DNA of 64,000 bases from Streptomyces filipinensis (GTDB lineage: Bacteria; Actinomycetota; Actinomycetes; Streptomycetales; Streptomycetaceae), in the NCBI RefSeq assembly GCF_014649495.1, contig NZ_BMTD01000005.1, positions 1 through 64,000 of the forward strand. Reading direction: 5' to 3'. Every line of letters begins with the position of its first letter. Positions within the stretch are counted from its first letter, which is position 1. Under the pieces are notes generated by a model. That model had not been told where the DNA came from, did no database searches, and saw only the letters and a program-made list of their open reading frames with translations. Positions 55,024 to 62,723 of the stretch are shown here, in pieces. A program made the position numbers and the translations under genes.

Positions 55024-55471
55024 CCGCGGGGCCGGATCCCCCGTCGGTGAGCGGTACGGTGACGGTGACCCGCTTGCCGCGGGGCAGCCGGGTCACCTCC
55101 AGGTCGCGGGAGATCATGGCGACGAGGTGCAGCCCATGACCGCCGACCCGGCCAGGGTCGGGTGGGCGGCGCCGGGGTGTCTCGGCGGAGGTGTCCGTCA
55201 CCGTGATCCGCAACCCGTCGGGCAGCACTTCCAGGCACAGGGCGCACGGGCCCGGGGCGTGTTTGGCCGCGTTGGTGACCAGTTCGCTGACGACGAGCTG
55301 GGCATCCTGCACCGAGCGTCGCGCGAGTGCGGGCCGGGCCCGGGACAGCAGGGAGGCGACGGCGTCTCTGGCGTCGCCGATGCTGGTCACGCCGGTGTCC
55401 CAGGTGCGGCTGTAGCGCAGGGGCGCGGGCCGCGCCTGCGTCATCGCGTGGGTCCTGAGCGAGATGTCCAT
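55010..55471 (-). CDS. RsbW-like serine kinase/anti-sigma factor (HATPase_c)
   Basis: 153 residues from ATG 55471. The GHKL ATP-binding motifs are ELVTNAAKHAPG (N box) and VGGHGLHLVAMI (G box). Such Streptomyces proteins phosphorylate anti-anti-sigma factors or bind sigma factors. The convergent PP2C phosphatase would be the opposing enzyme. The 3' ends overlap by 14 bp. A start at the Met 9 codons further in is possible. Confidence 0.87.
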   Translation of the reverse strand: MDISLRTHAMTQARPAPLRYSRTWDTGVTSIGDARDAVASLLSRARPALARRSVQDAQLVVSELVTNAAKHAPGPCALCLEVLPDGLRITVTDTSAETPRRRPPDPGRVGGHGLHLVAMISRDLEVTRLPRGKRVTVTVPLTDGGSGPAVRKP

Positions 55472-55753
55472 ACGTCGTTGCCCATCCTCTGGGGTCAGGG
55501 TCCCTTCCTGCGCACAGTGAGATCGTGCCGTCCCCTGGCCGGTTACCCGCTGAGCCATCGATCAAGGGGACGTTCGCCGGGAATCCTCCGGTTGCGCAGG
55601 CTCCCCTGGTGAGGGGCCGCAGCTGCGTGAGGCGCACGGGCAGCGGGCAGCGGAAACGGTCCCCGTACACCGCGGAACGGGTCCGGGAAGGCCAGCTTCC
55701 GCTGGATTTCCCGGACCCGCTCGGAGTCGAACAGCCGCGTGGACCGGCATGCC

Positions 55754-55927
55754 TCAGTGCTTGAAGGTGTCCTTGGCCTTCTCCTTGGCCTGCCGCGCGT
55801 CTCCGCGGGCACCCTCCATGCGCCCCTCGGCCTCCAGCCGCTCGTTGCCGACCGCGCGGCCCACGGCCTCCTTGGCCTTGCCCTTGGCCTGCTCGACCTT
55901 GCCCTTCGCCTTCTGGTTGCCAGCCAT
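55754..55927 (-). CDS. CsbD-family stress protein
   Basis: 57 residues, MAGNQKAKGKVEQAKGKAKEA onward, rich in Lys/Ala/Glu with regular AKGK/AKEK repeats. CsbD proteins are small helical proteins made under the general stress response (sigma B), with unknown mechanism. A GTG three codons upstream is an alternative start. Confidence 0.88.
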   Translation of the reverse strand: MAGNQKAKGKVEQAKGKAKEAVGRAVGNERLEAEGRMEGARGDARQAKEKAKDTFKH

Positions 55928-56029
55928 CGGTGTCACATCCCAACGTGTTCGCGGTGTCTGGACGACATTCGGCTTGCCACTGGGCCGCTGTCCAAACCAC
56001 CGAGCGGGCGCGTGATTACTTACGCCTGG

Positions 56030-56059
56030 TTGAACAGTGCAAACTGATAAGCCTATCGT
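56030..56059 (+). promoter_or_regulatory. Promoter and overlapping operator of the MarR gene
   Basis: TTGAAC (56030-56035) and TATCGT (56054-56059) are spaced 18 bp. The symmetric GATA-N4-TATC (56046-56057) overlaps the -10. The predicted start point falls at about the ATG (56068), and no ribosome site exists. Confidence 0.55.
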
Positions 56060-56067
56060 TAGTACTC

Positions 56068-56490
56068 ATGGACACGGTTGCACTCGCCGCCGCGCTGCGG
56101 CTGGCCATGGGCCGGATCGTCCGCCGACTGCGGCAGGCGCACGCCGTCGGGGACCTGACTCTGTCCGGCGTCTCGGTGCTGGCCAGGCTGGCCCGCACCG
56201 GTCCCGACTCGCCCGGTTCGCTGGCCGAGCTGGAACGGGTCCGGCCGCAGGCGATGGCCAGCACGCTCGCGGGACTCGAACAGCGCGGACTGGTGAGCCG
56301 TACCCCGGACGCGGCCGACGGCCGCCGGGCCATCGTGTCGATCAGCGACGAGGGACGGACGGTGCTGGAACAGCGACGCTCCGAGTCCGTCGGCCGGCTC
56401 GCCCACGCCCTGGACGAGTTCACCCCGCAGGAACGGCAGGCGCTGTACGACGTACTGCCCCTGCTCGACCGGCTGGCGGAACGACTGTGA
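56068..56490 (+). CDS. MarR-family transcriptional regulator
   Basis: 140 residues. The winged helix is clear: SLAELERVRPQAMASTLAGLEQRGLVSRTPDAADGRRAIVSIS. It overlaps the next gene by GTGA, which makes a regulator-exporter operon. No Shine-Dalgarno sequence precedes the ATG, and a promoter is placed so that the transcript could be leaderless. Confidence 0.92.
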   Translation: MDTVALAAALRLAMGRIVRRLRQAHAVGDLTLSGVSVLARLARTGPDSPGSLAELERVRPQAMASTLAGLEQRGLVSRTPDAADGRRAIVSISDEGRTVLEQRRSESVGRLAHALDEFTPQERQALYDVLPLLDRLAERL

Positions 56491-58280
56491 CCGGCGACGT
56501 GCCCGGCACCGGCCTACGGGTCCGGTTGCTCGCCCGCTCCGCCCGGCTGCGGGACACGCCTCCGGGCCCGGGCTACAAGTGGGTCGCCCTCTCCAACACC
56601 ACGCTCGGCGTGCTGATCGCCACGATGGACGCCTCCATCGTGATCATCTCGCTGCCGGCGATCTTCCGCGGGATCGGCCTGGACCCGCTCGCGGCCGGCA
56701 ACATCGGCTACCTGCTGTGGATGATCCTCGGCTATCTGCTGGTCTCGGCCGTCCTGGTGGTCGTCCTCGGCCGGCTCGGCGACATGTTCGGGCGGGTACG
56801 GATCTACAACCTGGGTTTCCTGGTCTTCGCCTGCGCCTCCGTCGCCCTGTCCCTCGACCCGTTCCGGGCGGGCGCGGGCGCGCTGTGGCTGATCCTCTGG
56901 CGCATCGTGCAGGCCTTCGGCGGCTCGATGCTCACCGCCAACTCGGCCGCCATCCTCACCGACGCCTTCCCGGCCCGGCAGCGCGGCATGGCCCTCGGGG
57001 TCAACCAGATCACCGCGCTCGCCGGGCAGTTCCTCGGCCTGCTCGCCGGTGGCCTGCTCGCCGCGGTGGACTGGCGGGCGGTGTTCTGGGTGAGCGTCCC
57101 GGTCAGCGTCACCGGCACCGTCTGGTCGTATCTGAGCCTGCGCGAGACCTCGGCCGGCGGACGCGGCCGCATCGACTGGCTCGGCAACCTCACCTTCGCC
57201 TCCGGCGCCGGCATCCTGCTCGCCGGCATCACCTACGGCATCCAGCCCTACGGCGGCCAGCCCACCGGCTGGACCGATCCCTGGGTGCTCGCGGGCCTGA
57301 TCGGCGGCGTGTCCCTGCTGCTGGCGTTCTGCCTGGTCGAGACGCGGGTCGCCGAGCCCATGTTCCGGCTGTCGCTGTTCAGGGTGCGGGCGTTCGCCGC
57401 CGGCAACCTGGCCGCCCTGCTGACCGCGATAGCCCGCGGCGGTCTGCAGTTCATGCTGATCATCTGGCTCCAGGGCATCTGGCTGCCCCTGCACGGCTAC
57501 GACTACGAGGACACCCCGCTGTGGGCGGGCATCTTCATGCTCCCGCTCACCCTCGGCTTCCTCGTCGCCGGGCCGGTCTCCGGCTATCTCTCCGACCGGT
57601 TCGGCGCCCGTGTCTTCTCCACCGCCGGACTGGTGGTCGTCGCCGCGTCCTTCCTCGGCCTGCTGGCCCTGCCGGTGAACTTCGGCTACGGCCCCTTCGC
57701 GGCGCTGCTGCTCCTCAACGGCGTGGGCCAGGGCATGTTCTCCTCGCCGAACACCTCCTCCATCATGGGCAGCGTGCCGGCCCGCCACCGGGGCGTGGCC
57801 TCCGGGATGCGCTCCACCTTCCAGAACTCCGGCACCGCCCTGTCCATCGGCGTCTTCTTCTCGCTGATGGTCTCCGGTCTCGCGAGCACGCTGCCGAAGA
57901 CGCTCAGCAGCGGGCTCCAGGCGCACGGCGTGCCCGCCGGGACCGCGCACCAGGTGGCCGCGCTGCCGCCGGTCAGCACCCTGTTCGCCACGTTCCTCGG
58001 AAACAACCCGGTCGGCCATCTGCTCGGCGACGGCGGCACCCTGGACCACCTGACCGCGGCCCAGCGGGCCACCCTGACCGGCCACACCTTCTTCCCGGAA
58101 CTGGTCTCCGGGCCCTTCCACCACGGCCTGGCCGTCGTCTTCACCGTGGCCGCGGGCATGGCGCTGGTCTCCGCGGTCGCCTCCGCCCTGCGCGGTCGTC
58201 ACGAGCGCGCCGACGACGACCCCCGGCAGCCAGGGCCGGGCCACCCGGCGACGGCCCGGCCCACACGCACGTCGTCCTAG
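56487..58280 (+). CDS. DHA2-type MFS drug exporter
   Basis: 597 residues from GTG in the GTGA overlap. About 14 hydrophobic helices are visible, and the DHA2 motifs are GRLGDMFGRVRIYNLG (motif A) and LWRIVQAFGGSMLTANSAAILTDAFP (motifs B/C). Such pumps export drugs or own metabolites and are typically repressed by the adjacent MarR. Its stop codon overlaps the convergent gene's stop by CTAG. Confidence 0.93.
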   Translation: MTGDVPGTGLRVRLLARSARLRDTPPGPGYKWVALSNTTLGVLIATMDASIVIISLPAIFRGIGLDPLAAGNIGYLLWMILGYLLVSAVLVVVLGRLGDMFGRVRIYNLGFLVFACASVALSLDPFRAGAGALWLILWRIVQAFGGSMLTANSAAILTDAFPARQRGMALGVNQITALAGQFLGLLAGGLLAAVDWRAVFWVSVPVSVTGTVWSYLSLRETSAGGRGRIDWLGNLTFASGAGILLAGITYGIQPYGGQPTGWTDPWVLAGLIGGVSLLLAFCLVETRVAEPMFRLSLFRVRAFAAGNLAALLTAIARGGLQFMLIIWLQGIWLPLHGYDYEDTPLWAGIFMLPLTLGFLVAGPVSGYLSDRFGARVFSTAGLVVVAASFLGLLALPVNFGYGPFAALLLLNGVGQGMFSSPNTSSIMGSVPARHRGVASGMRSTFQNSGTALSIGVFFSLMVSGLASTLPKTLSSGLQAHGVPAGTAHQVAALPPVSTLFATFLGNNPVGHLLGDGGTLDHLTAAQRATLTGHTFFPELVSGPFHHGLAVVFTVAAGMALVSAVASALRGRHERADDDPRQPGPGHPATARPTRTSS

Positions 58281-59260
58281 CCGGCGTAGGCCCGCAGCGG
58301 GTAGTGGTCGGAGAGGTCGGTGTAGGTGTACGACGTGCCCCAGCTGGTCACGGTCCAGGGCGCCGACTCCTCCTTGACGACCTCGTTCGTCCACCCGCCG
58401 GGACGGGGGTGGCCGGCCCGGGGCAGGACGTAGTCCAGGTCCTCGCGCGGATCGCCCGGGTAGCGGTAGCGGGCGACGGAGTTCTCCCGGGTGTCGAACG
58501 AGTACGGGTGCCCGGTCCGCACGTCGGCCCCGGCCAGACCGGCGTCGGCGAGCATCGAGCCGTACTCGGCGCTGCGCGAGTCGACATTGAAGTCGCCCGC
58601 CACCAGTACCTCCTCGTCCGCCGGGATGTTCTTGGCGTCCAGGAAGGCGTCGACGGTCTGGAACTGACGGCTGCGATCCCGCGCCGCCTCACCCGCGCCG
58701 CAGCCCGAGTCCGTGGACTGCGTATGGGTGCCGATCACATGCACCCTGGTGCCGATCACATTCAACACCACATAGGCGAAGCCCTTGTTGGACCACCAGT
58801 CCGAGCCGCACGCGTCCTTGTAGACGTACTGCTCCCGGTGCACGATCGGCCACCGGCTCAGCACGGTCACCCCGCCGTCCTCCGGCGTGGTCGACGAGTA
58901 CGCCCCGCCGGTCGCGTCCCAGCCGTCGCGGCTCCGCCCCACCACCGGGGTCTGGTACGGGTACTGGGCCGCCGCCGCGCTCTTCAGCGCGTCCGACGAG
59001 GAGTTGTCGAACGCCTCCTCGAGCACCACCACGTCGTTGCCCCGGAAGAAGGACGCCTTCGGTATCTCGGCGGCCCGGTGGTCCTGCCCCCAGTTCGGGT
59101 AGAGGTTCTTGCTCATCAGGAAGACGTTGTACGTCAGGACCTTCAGCGCGGGTGCCGGTGCGGCCGCGGCCGCGGGCGTGGGGCCGGCGAGCGCGGCGGC
59201 GGGCAGGGCGAGGGCGAGCACGGCAGCGGCGAGAGCGCGGCGCGGTGCGAAGGACGTCAC
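58277..59260 (-). CDS. Secreted sphingomyelinase C-like phosphodiesterase
   Basis: 327 residues from GTG 59260 (GGGAGA upstream). The signal peptide is ALAAAVLALALPAAALAGPTPAAA. The endonuclease/exonuclease/phosphatase fold has LTYNVFLMS, VVVLEEAFDN (metal Glu), GTHTQSTDSGCG, VLVAGDFNVDS and LSDHYPLRAY (catalytic His), as in neutral sphingomyelinases. It would cleave sphingomyelin or another phospholipid outside the cell. Confidence 0.88.
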   Translation of the reverse strand: MTSFAPRRALAAAVLALALPAAALAGPTPAAAAAPAPALKVLTYNVFLMSKNLYPNWGQDHRAAEIPKASFFRGNDVVVLEEAFDNSSSDALKSAAAAQYPYQTPVVGRSRDGWDATGGAYSSTTPEDGGVTVLSRWPIVHREQYVYKDACGSDWWSNKGFAYVVLNVIGTRVHVIGTHTQSTDSGCGAGEAARDRSRQFQTVDAFLDAKNIPADEEVLVAGDFNVDSRSAEYGSMLADAGLAGADVRTGHPYSFDTRENSVARYRYPGDPREDLDYVLPRAGHPRPGGWTNEVVKEESAPWTVTSWGTSYTYTDLSDHYPLRAYAG

Positions 59261-59566
59261 TGGATCTCCCTGTCGATGAAGGGGCTGAGTGGCGCCGCAC
59301 ATCAAACCACTGCGGATTACCCACAGGTAACACCCAGGAGCGCACCAGTTGGCCGCCGGTGGAGGAACGGGGCGCGTGACACGCACTCCGGCCAGGGGGG
59401 GAGGGGAAACGCGCCGGGTGGGCTGCTTGCCTTTTCGTCATATGACGGAACAAGGTGGGAAGAGGTGACGGTCAGGAAGCGGCCGGGGGCCGGCGAGCTG
59501 ATCGAGGTGTGTGGTGAGCCAGTGTGCGCAGTCCGTGGGTGGTGCACCGTGACGGGGAGGGCCACG
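59261..59566. other. Divergent promoter region
   Basis: About 300 bp between the sphingomyelinase and STAS-ANTAR genes. The perfect palindrome CGTCATATGACG at 59436-59447 is the only clear site. The open frame of the STAS gene extends into it (starts at 59465 or 59550 are possible). Confidence 0.5.
59436..59447. promoter_or_regulatory. Palindrome CGTCATATGACG
   Basis: Perfect 12-bp palindrome 120 bp upstream of the GTG 59567. It shares the TATGACG half-site with the palindrome at 20429. Confidence 0.4.
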
Positions 59567-60733
59567 GTGACCGTGCAGCCGGTGACCGAGCGGGCGGTGG
59601 TGCTGCGACTGTCGGGAACTCTCGACGCCCAGGACGCCGGAGTGCTCGGACGCGAGCTGGCCGTGCGGCTGAGGAGGGCCGACGAGCGGGGCCTCCGGCT
59701 CGTCCTGGACATGTCGGCGGTGCATCGCGTGAGCGGCACCGCGGTGCACACCCTCGACGCCCACACCCGGCACCGCGCCGCCGAGCCCGTCCTGGTGACG
59801 GGAGCCACCGCCCAGGTCCGCCGGGTGCTCACGACGACATCCCTGCCGGGCATCCGGCTGTACCCGAGCCTTGAGGGCGCCCTCGCCGTCGTGTGCGGCA
59901 CTCGCGCGGACCAGGCCGAGAAGCCCCCGTCCTACCCGGCGGAGAACACCTCGGGCGAGGTCTTCGGGCTGCGGGCCAAGGCCCGTACCAGCGGGATCAT
60001 CGGGATGGCCCAGGGCATCCTGATCGCCCGTTACGCCCTGACCGGCCCGGCCGACGCCTTCGCCCTGCTGCGCGCGGCCTCCCAGCACCACAACGTGCCC
60101 GTGCGCGTGGTGGCCTCGGCGGTGGTGACCGCGCCACCGCCATGGACGGCCCAGCAGTGGTTCCCCGGGCGCCGGCACACCCCGCCGCCGGTCCTAGGGC
60201 TGCCGCAGGCCGACCGGGTCGACCCACGCGACCGACGGCACGTCCTGAGAGCGGCCGTGTACGCGGCGGTGACACTGGGGGACGCCGACGCGGCCGAGAT
60301 CCACCTCACCGACAGCGTGCAGGACGAGGCGCTCGTGCTGGAGGCCCACCACGGACTGGACGCCGCCTACCGCGACTGCCTGGCGCTGGTCGACGGACCG
60401 CCCGCCGTGTGCGCGCGGGCTCGGGGCGAAGGGCGGCCGGTGACCGTGCCGGACGTGGCCGCCGAGCCGGATCTGGCTGGTCATCCGGTGGGCCGGGCGG
60501 CGCTCGCGGTGGGCACCCGTGCGCTGCACGGTGTGCCGATGGTCACGGAGGACGGCGACTGCAACGGGGTGGTCTCGCTGCACCGTGCGGACCCCGGCGC
60601 CTGGCTGCAACCAGGTCAGGAGGCCGGCCTGGACGGCCTGGCGCGCAACCTGGCGGCGTGGCGGTCGTGGTACCGGCGCACCGTGGTGCAGGACGCGCTC
60701 GAGTACCTGCACACGCGGTGCGCCGAGGACTGA
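59567..60733 (+). CDS. STAS-ANTAR-GAF regulator
   Basis: 388 residues from GTG 59567, chosen because GGGGAGGG is 5 nt upstream and the STAS domain begins here. STAS (about 1-105) has LRLVLDMSAVHRVSGTAVHTLD, with Ser at the phospho-acceptor area. The ANTAR part (about 135-195) has IGMAQGILIARYALTGPADAFALLRAAS. A GAF domain follows (about 215-370). It could be a target for the RsbW-like kinase and PP2C phosphatases in the window, with ANTAR giving RNA-level output. Confidence 0.8.
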   Translation: MTVQPVTERAVVLRLSGTLDAQDAGVLGRELAVRLRRADERGLRLVLDMSAVHRVSGTAVHTLDAHTRHRAAEPVLVTGATAQVRRVLTTTSLPGIRLYPSLEGALAVVCGTRADQAEKPPSYPAENTSGEVFGLRAKARTSGIIGMAQGILIARYALTGPADAFALLRAASQHHNVPVRVVASAVVTAPPPWTAQQWFPGRRHTPPPVLGLPQADRVDPRDRRHVLRAAVYAAVTLGDADAAEIHLTDSVQDEALVLEAHHGLDAAYRDCLALVDGPPAVCARARGEGRPVTVPDVAAEPDLAGHPVGRAALAVGTRALHGVPMVTEDGDCNGVVSLHRADPGAWLQPGQEAGLDGLARNLAAWRSWYRRTVVQDALEYLHTRCAED

Positions 60734-60752
60734 GCGGGCGGCGCCGGTCGGG

Positions 60753-61376
60753 TCAGCACTCGCGTCGCCGTCGCAGGGCATGCCGTACGGCGAAGGCCGC
60801 GACCAGGGCGGCGGCGGTGAACAGGACGTAGAGCTGGTAGCGCGAGACCTCGTCGTAGACGGTCGTGATGTGGTTGCCCACCAGGTAGGCCAGGGTCGTC
60901 CACAGGCCGACCCAGAGGGCGGCGCCGAGCGCGTTGAAGGCGAGGAAGCGGCGCCAGTGCATGCGCGTGGTGCCGGCGATGATGCCGTTGGCCTGGCGCA
61001 GGCCCTCGACGAACCGGGCCACGGTCACGATCTTGCCGCCGTGCCGGCCGAAGAACTCCTCGGCGGCCTCGAACCGCTTCGGCGTCAGGAAGACGTATCG
61101 TCCCCACCGGTGCACGAAGGGCCGCCCGCCGATCCGGCCGATCAGATAGCCGATGTTGTCTCCGATGACGGCGGCGGTGAACGCGATGACCGCCACGGCG
61201 ACGACGTTCAGCCGACCCGCGCCCGCGTACACCCCCGCGGCCAGCAGGATGGTCTCGCCGGGGGCGGGGACGCCGAAGTCCTCCACGAAGACCACGGCCC
61301 CCACGGCCCAGTAGCCGTAGTGGCCGAGGAGCGGCGCCAGATGCGCCAGCGGACCCGGAAGCGGAGGGGCGGCCAT
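60753..61376 (-). CDS. DedA-family membrane protein
   Basis: 207 residues from ATG 61376. The DedA (SNARE-associated) motifs are VFVEDFGVPAPGETILLAAG near 25-44 and ARFVEGLRQANGIIAGTTRMHWRRFLAFNALGAALWVG near 110-147. Four or five helices. DedA proteins are polyprenyl-phosphate or lipid scramblase-like. The GGAGG is too close to the ATG, so the start is uncertain. Confidence 0.87.
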   Translation of the reverse strand: MAAPPLPGPLAHLAPLLGHYGYWAVGAVVFVEDFGVPAPGETILLAAGVYAGAGRLNVVAVAVIAFTAAVIGDNIGYLIGRIGGRPFVHRWGRYVFLTPKRFEAAEEFFGRHGGKIVTVARFVEGLRQANGIIAGTTRMHWRRFLAFNALGAALWVGLWTTLAYLVGNHITTVYDEVSRYQLYVLFTAAALVAAFAVRHALRRRREC

Positions 61377-61476
61377 GCCTCCACGGTACGTCGGCGCGAT
61401 CAGCGGGCCTGTGCCTGGCTCCGGGGGCGACCTGCGCCGGGGCCGGCGACGACGGGTGGCAGGACAGGGGAGTGCG

Positions 61477-61659
61477 CTAGGGACCGACGGGGTCGGTGCC
61501 CTCGTCGTCACCGGCGGCGGGCTGACACGTGCGGCACAGTTCATGGTCCCCGTCGCGGGTGACGACCGTTCCCCACCCGAGGCACTGCTCGCAGTCGCGG
61601 GCGACGGTCAGGTCGGGGTGGGGAGGCAGAAGGGGGCTGCGGTGGACTCCGTATGCCAT
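61477..61659 (-). CDS. Small zinc-ribbon-like hypothetical protein
   Basis: 60 residues from ATG 61659 with GAGGAG upstream. DCEQCLGWGTV and LCRTCQP give a CxxC-x(14)-CxxC metal site. N-terminal MAYGVHRSPLLPPHPDLTVA is similar in style to small Streptomyces proteins. Function unknown. Confidence 0.7.
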   Translation of the reverse strand: MAYGVHRSPLLPPHPDLTVARDCEQCLGWGTVVTRDGDHELCRTCQPAAGDDEGTDPVGP

Positions 61660-62000
61660 GCGGTGAGCGGCTCCTCGAAAGTCGCGGACGGACGCAAGGG
61701 GAAGAGGGCAAGGGAATCGGTGGGGAGCTGGTGACAACGCTGTCCGAGCTGTCTCCATTATGTCCTACTTTTCTAGTATGTCCAGTGTTCCTGGCACTCG
61801 GTGCCGGATTTTTCCGGCACCGAGTGCCCCACGTGCTGCCGCTGCGAGGTGGCGCGCCGTCGCGTCCTACAGGTCCGGGTCCCAGGCCACGAGCTGGTCG
61901 CAGAGGTGTCGGCCTGCTGCCGGGCACGGGCCGCGCGGCCTCGGACCGGGGCGGGCTAGAGTCTTCGCCGATCACCGGTACGGGCGAGGGGCGGGCGACA
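61660..62000. other. Divergent intergenic region with a perfect 15-bp hairpin and a direct repeat
   Basis: Between the zinc-ribbon gene and the membrane protein at 62001. Contains TATGTCC twice, 18 bp apart (61759 and 61777), and the hairpin at 61793-61828. AT-rich 61750-61785 is probably a minus-strand promoter. Confidence 0.5.
61793..61828. terminator. Perfect 15-bp hairpin with T-rich loop
   Basis: GGCACTCGGTGCCGG, loop ATTTTT, then the complement. It lies in a divergent region where no terminator is expected. Confidence 0.6.
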
Positions 62001-62612
62001 GTGGCGACGACGGAGCCCGGCGCGGTGAGTGACCTGCCGGTGCCGACGCGGAGCCGCATGGTCGTCGGATGGCTCCTGGTCGTGCTGCTGGCCGCCCCGA
62101 CCACCTCGCTGCTGGGCGCCCTCGACGCCGGACTGGGCGGGGTGCTGGGTGCCATCACCCTCCTCCTGAGCTACCACCTGATCGTCCGGCGCCTGATCCT
62201 GCACCGGAACGCGGTGCCCAGGCGGGTCAAGGTCTGCTACGCGCTGGCGTCGATCGCGCTCGCCGCGGGCGCCGTCTACGCTTCACCCGCCAGACTGGTC
62301 GCCTTCGGCAAGCAAGGTGTCGGCTCCATCGACTACCAGGACCGTCGGCAGGGCAGCCACGGGACGTACATGCAGTGCTACGTCCAGGACCCCGACGGCA
62401 ATGTCGATCAACTGCCGTCCGGCGGCGCCTGCCCGCACCCGGAGGGGACGCCCGTCACCATGGTCTACAGCGCCGACGGGATCGGGGGGCCGCTGCTGGG
62501 TTCCAGGTCCTCCTACACCGAGGCAGTCGTCCTCTGTGCGGCGGGCGAGCTGACGGGCTACTCCCTGATGGTCGCCGCCGCCGTCCTCACGGTCCGCCGG
62601 TTCGCGGTCTGA
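62001..62612 (+). CDS. Hypothetical membrane protein
   Basis: 203 residues from GTG 62001. There are three N-terminal helices (MVVGWLLVVLLAAPTTSLL; GGVLGAITLLLSYHLIV; VCYALASIALAAGAVYA) and one at the C-terminus (ELTGYSLMVAAAVLTV). Between them lies an external loop with YMQCYVQDPDG and GGACPHPEG, two Cys that may pair. Family not recognised. Confidence 0.65.
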   Translation: MATTEPGAVSDLPVPTRSRMVVGWLLVVLLAAPTTSLLGALDAGLGGVLGAITLLLSYHLIVRRLILHRNAVPRRVKVCYALASIALAAGAVYASPARLVAFGKQGVGSIDYQDRRQGSHGTYMQCYVQDPDGNVDQLPSGGACPHPEGTPVTMVYSADGIGGPLLGSRSSYTEAVVLCAAGELTGYSLMVAAAVLTVRRFAV

Positions 62613-62723
62613 CGGTGCGCGACGAGCAGCCGCTGCCACGGCGAAGGCGGGGTCGAGTGGTTCCGTTTCCGAACCGGCCATGGGGGCAGGCGGTGACCGG
62701 TGGAGCGAGAGAAGGAGGCGCTC

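Noticed and set aside
56579..59460. Open frame running through the exporter and sphingomyelinase into the STAS gene
   Set aside because: Only the part after 59567 is domain-like and has a ribosome site; the rest is out-of-frame shadow.
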